48,653 bases of DNA, from NCBI GenBank assembly GCA_030052745.1, contig JANBVO010000086.1:1-48653 (forward strand), read 5' to 3'. The notes below the pieces were generated by a model, which was not told where the DNA came from, made no database searches, and was given only the letters and a program-made list of their open reading frames with translations. This DNA is from Pleurostoma richardsiae (lineage: Eukaryota; Ascomycota; Sordariomycetes; Calosphaeriales; Pleurostomataceae). The position numbers were made by a program, and so were the translations under genes. Positions 40,714-48,653 of the stretch are shown one piece after another. Each line of letters opens with the position of its first letter. The first letter of the stretch is position 1.

Positions 40714-42052
40714 ATGTTGCCACGTTCGCTACTGAATGCGGGCTACGCATCTCGTTGCCGGGCCGCGGCCAAGCGCACCTTTTCGGGATATCCCCGCTCA
40801 CTCAGCACCAGCGCGTCTTCGGGCTCCGCGCCGCCACAGCGGAACCGTGTAGCAGTCCTCTACCAAGCCATCGAGCCTCCAGTCATCAATGGCGTCCGGA
40901 AGCCAAAGAAGCCCGGCGGTTAGTGGACTAAGACAAAGGAGAAATGAGAGCGAGTGTTGACCGGGAACTCTTTTCTGTTTAGGGTATCGAGATTCAGGGG
41001 CTGACATTGCGTACAACCTGAGCTTGACGGAAGACGTCTCTGTCGTCTGCCCCACGGATCATCCTGTGCCGGAGAAGGACTGCGACTGGTCCTTTCCTGA
41101 CACAGAGGAAGGCATCCTGCAGGCGCTGGAAAAGGGCGCCACCCACCTATGGGCAAACACCATCCTCTTCGCAGCTCATCCTCTCCAGACCTCCGCCCGC
41201 ATCGCTGATTTTCAGGACCGGGTGAGGGTGGTTGGCCAAGGACCGTTGACTGTGGAGAAGTACGACGACAAAGAATACGTCAACAACCTCCTTCGCAAAC
41301 ATGGCGGCTTCACCATGCCCCGTTCGTGGACCATCCACGACGGTCCAGGCATCCTGACCGGGCTCCGGGCCCTGTCTCTTCCCTTTCCCATCGTCGCTAA
41401 GCCTATTCGCGGACGCGGTAGCTACGGTGTGCGGGTGTGCAGCAACCTGGAGGAGCTCGCCGACCATGCGCGGTCCCTCTTCAAGGAGTCGCCCACCATC
41501 ATGCTAGAGGAGTTCCTCGCTGGGGAAGAAGCGACTGTCACGGTGATGCCGCCCACTCCAGGCAAGAGTGACTACTGGGCTCTCCCTGTAGTCACGCGTT
41601 TCAACCATATAGGCGGTATTGCGCCTTATAACGGCGTGGTTGCTGTCACTGCCAACTCTCGGGCTGTCTCCGAAGATGACATGCGTGACCCGGCCTACGC
41701 CCAAGTCATGGACGAATGCGAACGAGCAGCCCACCTCCTCAGCGTGACTTCCCCCATCCGCATTGACGTTCGGAGGCGAGAGGACTCGCGAGGTTCCAAG
41801 TTTGCTTTGTTTGACGTTAATATGAAGCCGGTCAGTCTCTGCATTTGCGTCTCTGGAAACCTGAAGAGCCTTACTGACTGTCTTCTCTATCTGTAGAACA
41901 TGACGGGTCCTGGTCGGCCTGGCCGCGACGACCAGGCTAGCCTGACGCTTCTGGCAGCGGCGGCGCTGGGCTGGGACTATCGGGAGTTGCTGAAGCGTAT
42001 TTTGGGAACTTCTTCGACGTTGAGGACTCTGAAGGCATTGAAACCATTGTAG
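40714..42052 (+). CDS. ATP-grasp ligase (D-Ala-D-Ala ligase-like), mitochondrial-type presequence
   Basis: Three exons, 40714-40918, 40983-41830 and 41897-42052; 402 aa. The N-terminal 45 residues (MLPRSLLNAGYASRCRAAAK onward) are basic, Ser-rich and free of acids, a good mitochondrial targeting candidate. The conserved core starts RVAVLYQAIEPP, continues YRDSGADIAYNLS and FPDTEEGILQALEKGATHLW, and has ATP-grasp features: FPIVAKPIRGRGSYGV (nucleotide-binding Lys), IMLEEFLAGEEATVTVMP, and DVNMKPNMTGPGRPGRDDQ (metal-binding Asp/Asn). Such enzymes join a carboxylate to an amine or thiol with ATP. Fungal members of this family are mostly uncharacterised, and the substrate is unknown. Intron donors are GTTAGT and GTCAGT. 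Confidence 0.88.
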
Positions 42053-43195
42053 ACACCTATCTGATTTAGCCCGACAAGCCGGAACCATCGCAATGATCTC
42101 CATGCTACCTGACATTTTGACTACTTTGAGACTTGGATGTCACAAATTCTACTAAGTACGATTCTGGCCGTTGACAGCATAGCAGGTGGGAATCCCCAGA
42201 AGCCTTGCATCATCAGGCCCTTTGATCAGGCTGTTCTTTCCCAGCCATTAGTATATTGTATGACGACTTCCCGTTGCAGCACATGCGTTTCTTCTGACAC
42301 CACGGAGGACTTAGTCCTAGGCTCTTCAGACAGCACAACAGTAACAGTTGCTCCTATCTCGATCTTGCTCTTCAGGAACGTCTAGGAACTTATGAATGAA
42401 TATGCCTGTGATCCACATCAGTGTCTAAGTAACACTACAGGCATTTGGTGAGAATCCTTTAATTATGTAATTATAATTGCTGTCTATTGGCTCCGAGTCT
42501 GCGTTGCTTAGCACCGCGAGGATCTTGTAGCTCTTAGGTATCTATCAAGGTAGCAAAGAGCGTCAATGGTACCATTCAGATTCCTTGCCCAACAAAGTAG
42601 TATTCCGGGGCAGGCTGCTCGCAGAATGAGGGCTTGCGCTGGTTCAACATCGGTCTTACCGTCTTGTTGAAAGGATAAATTCATTCGCTCTATCTAACAC
42701 TACCATGACACCGGCGCGCATTAAAAGTTTGTCCAAGACAGCTATTTCTGTGGGAAGCTAAAAACTAAGTTTAGGAAGCTACTGAATGAATGCACGAAGT
42801 TAGGAAATCGGGCACAAAGTCTTATTCTGTTGTAATACGCAATGAGGGTATCAACGCTATCCTGTAGGCTAGGATAGTCAATGCACTTCTAGGTGATACT
42901 TCTAGCCGTGACCAATCCTGTGACTTAGTCTTCACAGTCGCAGTGAATATAGTCAAATCTCGAGCGTACGATTAATATTCTACATTCGATTGCTACAATG
43001 ACCTCTGTCGTCTACATATTCCTCTGGAGCTTTGCTACGCCTGAGCGACATCTACATGGTGAGGCAATATTATATCTGAATTCTACAAACGCCGCTCTCA
43101 TGTATCATGGAAATGGTTGAAGTGTTTGTCCTTGCAAGTGCTGCCTCTGATGTCGCAGTGCTGCTGCCCGGTCATCTCAAAGCACCTTCATACAA
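42053..43195. other. AT-rich convergent intergenic region
   Basis: About 1.1 kb between the 3' ends of the ATP-grasp and NmrA-like genes, more AT-rich than the flanking genes and free of long frames. It could hold a decayed repeat, but no terminal repeats or target duplications were found. Confidence 0.4.
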
Positions 43196-44339
43196 TCACT
43201 TTCTGCTCGATAGGATAGCCTCCCAGTCCTGTTTCTTCATCCAGTCTTCGAGACTCGTCATGGGACAGTCAATGCCGGCCTATGCATATTTAGTTCAAAC
43301 GGCCATGATAGAGGAACCGAATATGTGCGGGTGCTGACGGGAATCACCTTGCGTAGGTCTTCCGCCTTTACCAGGTCCATTGCACCATCGTAGCCCGGGT
43401 CCGAAGAGTAGGAGAACATATACGCCGCTTCCTTGCCCATCTCCGGCTCACCGGTAGCGGTTATCATCTCCTCTGGCGTCACTTGCTTGTAGCTTCCCGG
43501 GATCCCAGTCACTTTGCTCCATAACTTCATGTAGTCACTCCAGCTACAGGTTGTTCCTTCCGCCATGTAGTGTTTCCCAGGGGGCATCTGGTGCACAGCA
43601 TACACAAAGTTTCCCGCATCAGCGTTCACATCGAGGTGAGGCTGAGGCTTATTAGGATCCGTTGTGAACTGCATCTGGAAACTGCCATCGGGAAGCTGTC
43701 ACGACACGATTAGTGCTATGAGGTCAGGCGTGGGCAATTCATGCGGACCTTGACAAAGTATGAGTTGGGCAGGATATTATGACTGGTGTTGAAGTAGCCC
43801 GTCTGTACCCACGACGATTTGGCTGCCAGCTCAGGATACTTCTCCTGCACATAGTCCGGGAAGATATCCGCCTTGGAATCATAGTGATACAATTCTGTGT
43901 ACTGCCCCTTGCTACACTTCGCCGCATGGCTCAGCGTAGACGCTAGGAAGCCATTCGCGTCAAGCGAGTCGACCACGGTCGCCGCCGCATCGGCGATGTT
44001 CTTCCCATTCTGGTACTCGATATCGTACGCGAGCTTACGTATGGAGATGCCGAGCTCCTGAGCCCTCTGCCTCAGGTCCGGCCGGAAGTAAGGCTCCCAG
44101 TACTGGGTGACGCTGAAGATGACATTGGCCCCCTTGAAAGCGGCTTTCAAGCTCTCCACATCCCCCGTATCCGCCTGGACCATCTCAGCACCCTCCGCGG
44201 CCAGCTTCTTCGACGCAGGCGAGTCCGTATTCCTGGTGAGGCCACGAACTCGGAACTCTGGATCCTTCAAGAAGCGTCGGGCAACCGAGCCCCCCTGGTT
44301 CCCGGTGGCTCCCACCACAACTATCAGCTTGGTAGCCAT
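43196..44339 (-). CDS. NmrA-like NAD(P)-binding family protein
   Basis: Three exons on the minus strand, 44339-43749, 43695-43348 and 43279-43196; 340 aa from MATKLIVVVGATGNQGGSVA. The N-terminus is a Rossmann motif (VVGATGNQGGSVAR) with a basic residue after beta-2 (VRGLTRN), fitting an NADP preference. The body is an atypical SDR of the NmrA/HSCARG type, which acts either as redox sensor or as reductase; the YxxxK catalytic pair is not obvious, favouring a sensor or regulator. The last small exon (AGIDCPMTSLEDWMKKQDWE) completes the family C-terminus. Introns are 53 bp and 68 bp. Its ATG lies 520 bp from the divergent methyltransferase start. Confidence 0.9.
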
Positions 44340-44858
44340 GACGAATTGCGGTGATCGACTCCTATGAGATAAGCAAGAACAGCTCGAGAGGTAACGGTGT
44401 GAGACTGCCAGGGATCGCACTTCAATGACCTGAGCGTTGGACACGTAGATCAGACGATGATGCTGCCGCCGGTGAGGGGTCCATCCTCGATGCTCCCCCT
44501 CACGACGCTGGCCTGCCAAGCATGGGAGCGAACCCCTCCCTTCGTCGGAAGCAGTACCGGGTGCGGTTAGCACACCCTGCTAGCGCCGGATGGCGCTGCA
44601 TGCAGCGCCGCGATACGCTGGCGAGCGGTGGAGATTGTGGGTTCGGCAAGAAAGGCGAGAACGGGCAATCCCGCGGATCAGGTGCCGCCGTTCGAGTCGG
44701 AATCTTCAACGGCGGCCGGCGAGGAGACAAGGAACGGATTTCTTTGTCCCGCAATAACCGTTCGACGAAGGAGCGTGATGCCGTCCCCTGCTGTGTGACC
44801 CTAGCGCAACGTTCTTCATACTGATTTGCTCCTCCTCATCTTGGAACGGCCTGACACA
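44340..44858. other. Divergent promoter region, NmrA-like gene and methyltransferase
   Basis: The two genes start on either side and are transcribed apart, so they may be co-regulated. The minus-strand frame of the NmrA-like gene stays open upstream to 44573 but contains no ATG there, so the start at 44339 stands. Confidence 0.5.
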
Positions 44859-46143
44859 ATGGCTCAGGAGCCGAGGGAGTCCGTAGACTCCGCACTAGAA
44901 ACGGGCGGCGATTCTGGCGGTCCATCCCTAGCGGCCGTTCCGGACCCTTTGCCGGTGGAGTTGGTCCCTCAACCGAACGAGGGTCCGGACGAGACAGTCC
45001 ATGCTCCTCTACAAGTCGACGTGGGTTCCCCATCCAATATCCCTTCGGATCTCCTATCCGGAGAAGCAGGCCGGTACTAACAGACTGGGCTCTTCAGACA
45101 GCGGAAGACGACGAGCGCGACGACATCGACTCGGCCTACGGATCGGATGGCGCGACGACGGGCACTGGCTCCGTGACCTCGTCTATCTTTCACTATCAGT
45201 ACGAGAACGGTCGACGATACCATGCGTATCGACAGGGCGAATATGTCTTGCCGAACGACGAGATGGAGCAGGAGCGCCTGGACCTGCAGCATCACATCTG
45301 GCGGCTACTGCTGGGCGGATCTCTGTACACGGCGCCGCTGGCAGAGTATGAGAGGGAGCACGGGAGCGACATCCGCATACTGGACCTCGGCTGCGGCACA
45401 GGCATATGGGCGATAGACACGGCAGACGAACTCAGCAACGCCACCGTGCTGGGTGTCGACCTCTCGCCTATCCAGCCCGAGTGGGTGCCGCCAAACTGCA
45501 AGTTCTATGTCGACGACTACGAGGACGACTGGACGTACCGGGAGGACGAGAAGTTCGACTACATACACGGCCGGGCGCTGAGCGGGACCTCCGCTGACTG
45601 GCCGCGCTTCTACCAGAAGGTCAAGAGCAACCTGAAACCAGGAGGCTGGGTCGAGATGCAGGAGTACGATGCCTGGATCTTCAGCGACGATGATAGCTGC
45701 GATCGCGCCACCTGGACCATGGAATGGGTCGACAAGCTCGACGGCGCGAGCAGGATGTTTGGGAAACAGATCAACGTAGCCAGGTTCCACAAGCAGTGGA
45801 TGATCGACGCTGGTTTTGAGGACGTCAAGGAGATCGTCCACCGGGTACGTGCCACCGAGATCTCAAATTTCTTGGAACATCATAGCTGACTGCCCCAACA
45901 TAGATACCCATCGGTCCCTGGACAAAGGACGAGCGGCTCAAAGAACTGGGCCGGTATGAGCGTATCCACATGCAGATGTCCGTCGACTCGCACACGCCGG
46001 CACTGTTCACGCGCATGCTGGGCTACACGAACGAGCAGGCGAGAATACTGATTGAGGGTGTCAAGAGAGAGTTCAGGAGTAAAGATTTGAGGCTCATTAC
46101 GAGTTATCGATTCATCACCGGGAGGAAGCCAACGACTACGTAG
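44859..46143 (+). CDS. LaeA-like SAM-dependent methyltransferase
   Basis: Three exons, 44859-45020, 45098-45844 and 45904-46143; 382 aa. An acidic disordered N-terminus of about 80 residues (MAQEPRESVDSALETGGDSG onward) precedes the fold, which begins SSIFHYQYENGRRYHAYRQG, the usual opening of fungal LaeA-like/TAM methyltransferases. Motif I is ILDLGCGTGIWAIDTADE; VLGVDLSPIQPEWVPPNCKF and DYIHGRALSG follow. Another conserved block is LKPGGWVEMQEYD. The C-terminal exon ends LRLITSYRFITGRKP. LaeA itself is a nuclear regulator of secondary metabolism, but most paralogues of this large family have unknown substrates, so only the reaction class is secure. Confidence 0.93.
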
Positions 46144-46519
46144 GGAATGATGGCCGATCTTGCTCGGCCTGAGGTTCGACTTGTTTATGATGCCCGCCTG
46201 TTCATGGGTCCTCATTGCCGATTATATCGCTGTCTATCATCCCCTGCGCTGAGCTGTGCGAATTTGCAGGAGACGGCTCGAAGGGCAAAAAAAGAATGTT
46301 GCATGTCCCAGCGTTATAGCATGCCGTCAGATTAGAATGCCTTTTCAGACCCTCAGGTCCTTGGTAAACAAGAGATCGAATGAAGCGATGGTCAAATGTC
46401 CAGTCAAAGTTGTCATCTGAGTGCACAACTCGCGTCATTTCTCTAATTAAAGGGGAGTAAACTTGCTGTCGCCGTACCGACAATGCATGGTCTCAATACA
46501 CTGTGTGCTCTATGCCATT
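46144..46519. other. Convergent intergenic region
   Basis: The methyltransferase and the NCS1 permease end towards each other here, 376 bp apart. No additional feature was seen. Confidence 0.45.
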
Positions 46520-48145
46520 CTACCTCCCTGTATACTTCTTCTCGAGGTACCTCAGCGGGACAAATGTCACCGCGGAGAAGACGCTGCCGAAGATCCATCC
46601 CAGCTCCGCCCCGTTGGGCTTGATCGCCCTCGAAACGACCCCCTCATACCAAGTCTGGTTCATGGACAGCACAGCGCCCACAAACCCCATGGCCACGGCC
46701 CCGAACCCCGCGATGCCGTAAGGGATGACGTCCATGTTGTTCCAGTCGTCGAGTGGGTACCGGCCCCTGCGGAAATAGACGTGCTCGATGGCCATGCAGA
46801 TCAGGAACGGCGTGACATAGTAGCCGATGACGGACAGGAAGGACTCGAGCACCTCGTCGAAGGAGTCCTCGCCCGCGATGGCAACGGCGATGGTCGCCGC
46901 TGACCCGAGCACCGTCCACACAAAGCGCGGCACCTTGACCATGATCGGGTGGAAGTTCTGGCAGACAAGCGCGAGCGAGTAGTTGTTGACCAGGTTACAA
47001 CCGATAATGCTCAGCGCCAGCAGCACCAGCAGGAACTTGCCGAAACCGCCGATCGGCTTGAGGGCCTGGCCCATGACGCCGCCGACGCCGCGGGCGTCGT
47101 ACGCCGAGGCGAACGCTGGGTCTGCCGCTACGGCGGTCATGAATGCGGCGCCCAGCACTTGAGTGATGGTACACCCGAAAAAGTTGCCAGCCCAGATCGA
47201 GAGCATTAGCTTGGGCCTGCTGGTGTTGACCGGCAGGCGCACATGGTAGTCGGCCACGCAGCCTGCCCAGCCGATAACGAAGCCGTAGATCGTGGCAATG
47301 AAGGACATTACCCCAGCTGCCTCCTGAGAGCCATGGCCCATGGGGCTGGCCGAGGCGTCAAAGTGCTTCGCCCCGTACCCGGCGACAAAAATGAAGGCAA
47401 AGAGCTGGGGCGCCCAGCAGATCCGCTCGAACCAGTGGACCGCGTGGTAGCCGAGGAAGCAGATGAGGAGAGTGCACATGCCAATAATGAAGTTGCCTGC
47501 CCACAGGGGGCAGTTTCCGTCTGAGAGCTCGTTGAGCACCTGTGCGCCAGCGATGCCGTTGACCGCGGACCAGCCAACCATACCGCAGAGATTGAGAGCA
47601 ACAAGCACTCGCGTGGCCCAGATGCCCATCGAGTAGCGGCCGATGGACATCATCCGCAGCCCAGTTCTGGGACCCAAGGTGCCGAACCATGCGACTGCCC
47701 AGCTGAAGACGAAGTTGACCACGAAAATCACTGCGAATGAGTCCCAGAAACCAAGCCCGAAGATCAGTGAGCCTAGAGTTCCCGTGGCGAAGGTTGATGG
47801 TCTATCCAAGACGTATGTTAGTTGAGGTCAGGCCGCCTCCACTGCCTCTACGGATAGTAAGGCATGTACTTGCGTGAAGTTGGCCGACGCCCACATAGTA
47901 AAGCCATCGAAGTAATTTTGCTTCCCCCGATTCTCCTCCTTGACCCGCTCTATACCCCGTTCTTCGACAGGCAAGAATTGAGTATATCGGACGACAGCGC
48001 CGAACCATCCTTTCGAAGCCTCGACTTCAGACAGGTCATCAACATAGCCGTGTGCGTGGCCGGTCACCTTGCTTTCGCTAGTCAAGGCCTGTTCCGGGTC
48101 CATGGTTGTGAGGACCGGCGAGGCCTTCTCATTGCTGAGTGCCAT
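46520..48145 (-). CDS. NCS1-family permease (FCY2-like purine-cytosine permease)
   Basis: Two exons on the minus strand, 48145-47874 and 47801-46520; 517 aa. Start chosen at MALSNEKASPVLTTMD, downstream of a TATA-like element. The N-terminal tail has RYTQFLPVEERGIERV, the usual cytosolic entry to the first helix in this family. Twelve membrane segments follow, with FATGTLGSLIFGLGFWDS, GPRTGLRMMSIGRYSMG and VIGWAGCVADYHVRLP typical of NCS1. These proteins import purines, cytosine, pyridoxine or related compounds with protons. The splice site is unusual: only a GC donor (GCAAGT at 47873) with the TAG acceptor at 47802 keeps the phase and yields NFTPSTFATG. The nearby GT donor (GTACAT) gives a frameshift. 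Confidence 0.92.
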
Positions 48146-48653
48146 GGCCTGTAGATGGAGATAGATGTTAGTCACCGGTTTGTTGAGTAAATCCAGAAAG
48201 AAGACCGAGCTGGAAACAATTGCCCAAACTCGGACCGAAACGACGCGAGGCGGCAAGGGGTGTCCGCTCTTGTATTCCCTCCCTCTATATATCCATAGCG
48301 ACACTCGTTCGATGTCGACATGGAGGACCAGTCGCCACATACATGTCTTATCTGAGATACGGTAAAGCCTACTCTGGATCACCTTCCCCGGATTGGAATC
48401 ACACGCCGCATGATCCATGGCGCACGCCACTTTCTAGCCTGAGGGATGGCTGCTACAAGCTTTGCCTATCTCCTATCAGGCAAATCTGCCGTAGATAAGA
48501 AGACTGTCGTCCTGGCACTAATGGTGGAGCGAAGTTGGTGATCCTGCACACTCCCACTCTGCGAATCTCCTGAACGGGTTACTGTCTATTGCAAGCTCGT
48601 GTTCGCCCCCCACTTTTTTCATCTCCCCGCACACATCCCAATTCCTCATATCG
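48146..48653. other. Promoter side of the NCS1 permease, to window edge
   Basis: The last 500 bp contain the minus-strand TATA-like element at 48286-48291. The permease reading frame remains open upstream to about 48430, but the TATA position argues against that extension. No other gene was seen before the window ends. Confidence 0.45.
48286..48291 (-). promoter_or_regulatory. TATA-like element of the NCS1 permease
   Basis: TATATA reads on the minus strand (as part of GGATATATAGAGG) about 140 bp before the chosen ATG at 48145. This fits a short 5' UTR and supports the MALSNEK start. Confidence 0.4.

Noticed and set aside
48146-48430. N-terminal extension of the NCS1 permease
   Set aside because: The frame is open upstream, but the extra sequence is not family-like and a TATA-like element lies within it.

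Overview
The window is nuclear DNA of a filamentous ascomycete (Pezizomycotina; Sordariomycetes-like is an inference). Genes lie on both strands, are spaced by 0.3-4 kb, and are broken by short (42-81 bp) GT-AG introns with CTAAC/CTGAC-type branch points and CAG/TAG acceptors. The families are typically fungal: Zn2Cys6 regulator, DUF6590, ULD-type ubiquitin-like protein, LaeA-like methyltransferase, NmrA-like protein, FCY2-like permease, RNase T1. All gene models below were spliced by hand; each keeps its reading phase from start to stop except where stated.

Left part (1-20 kb): a caspase-like/DUF6590 fusion (801-4104), a secreted RNase T1 homologue on the minus strand, a long gene-poor stretch, an MFS sugar transporter (9075-10827), a four-helix MARVEL-like membrane protein, a protein with three C2H2 fingers and about 15 ankyrin repeats, and a small C2H2 protein whose 5' end is unclear.

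Middle (20-34 kb): the signal peptidase catalytic subunit SEC11 (five exons, minus strand). It carries an apparent 2-nt deletion in exon 2 and has a 362-bp TA-flanked MITE 179 bp upstream. Then come a BTB/POZ protein, a DUF1349 protein, a five-exon gene joining a STAND-type helical N-terminus, a ubiquitin-like domain and two C2H2 fingers, the intronless TFIIIB subunit BRF1, and a short-chain dehydrogenase.

Right part (34-48.6 kb) looks metabolic. A Zn2Cys6 regulator (minus) is divergent from an RraA-family aldolase-like gene, followed by a PrpF-family isomerase-like gene. The shared 297-bp promoter holds two CGG-Nx-CCG palindromes. RraA-type aldolases and PrpF-type tautomerases (GalC and GalD in bacteria) act in the same lower meta-cleavage pathway of gallate/protocatechuate, so these genes may form a small catabolic module. 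Further right are an ATP-grasp ligase with a mitochondrial-type presequence, an NmrA-like reductase, a LaeA-like methyltransferase and an NCS1 permease that appears to use a GC-AG intron.

No tRNA, rRNA or CRISPR array was recognised. The most unusual items are the caspase-DUF6590 fusion, the ubiquitin-like/C2H2 protein, the RraA-PrpF-regulator module, and the SEC11 lesion next to a MITE.
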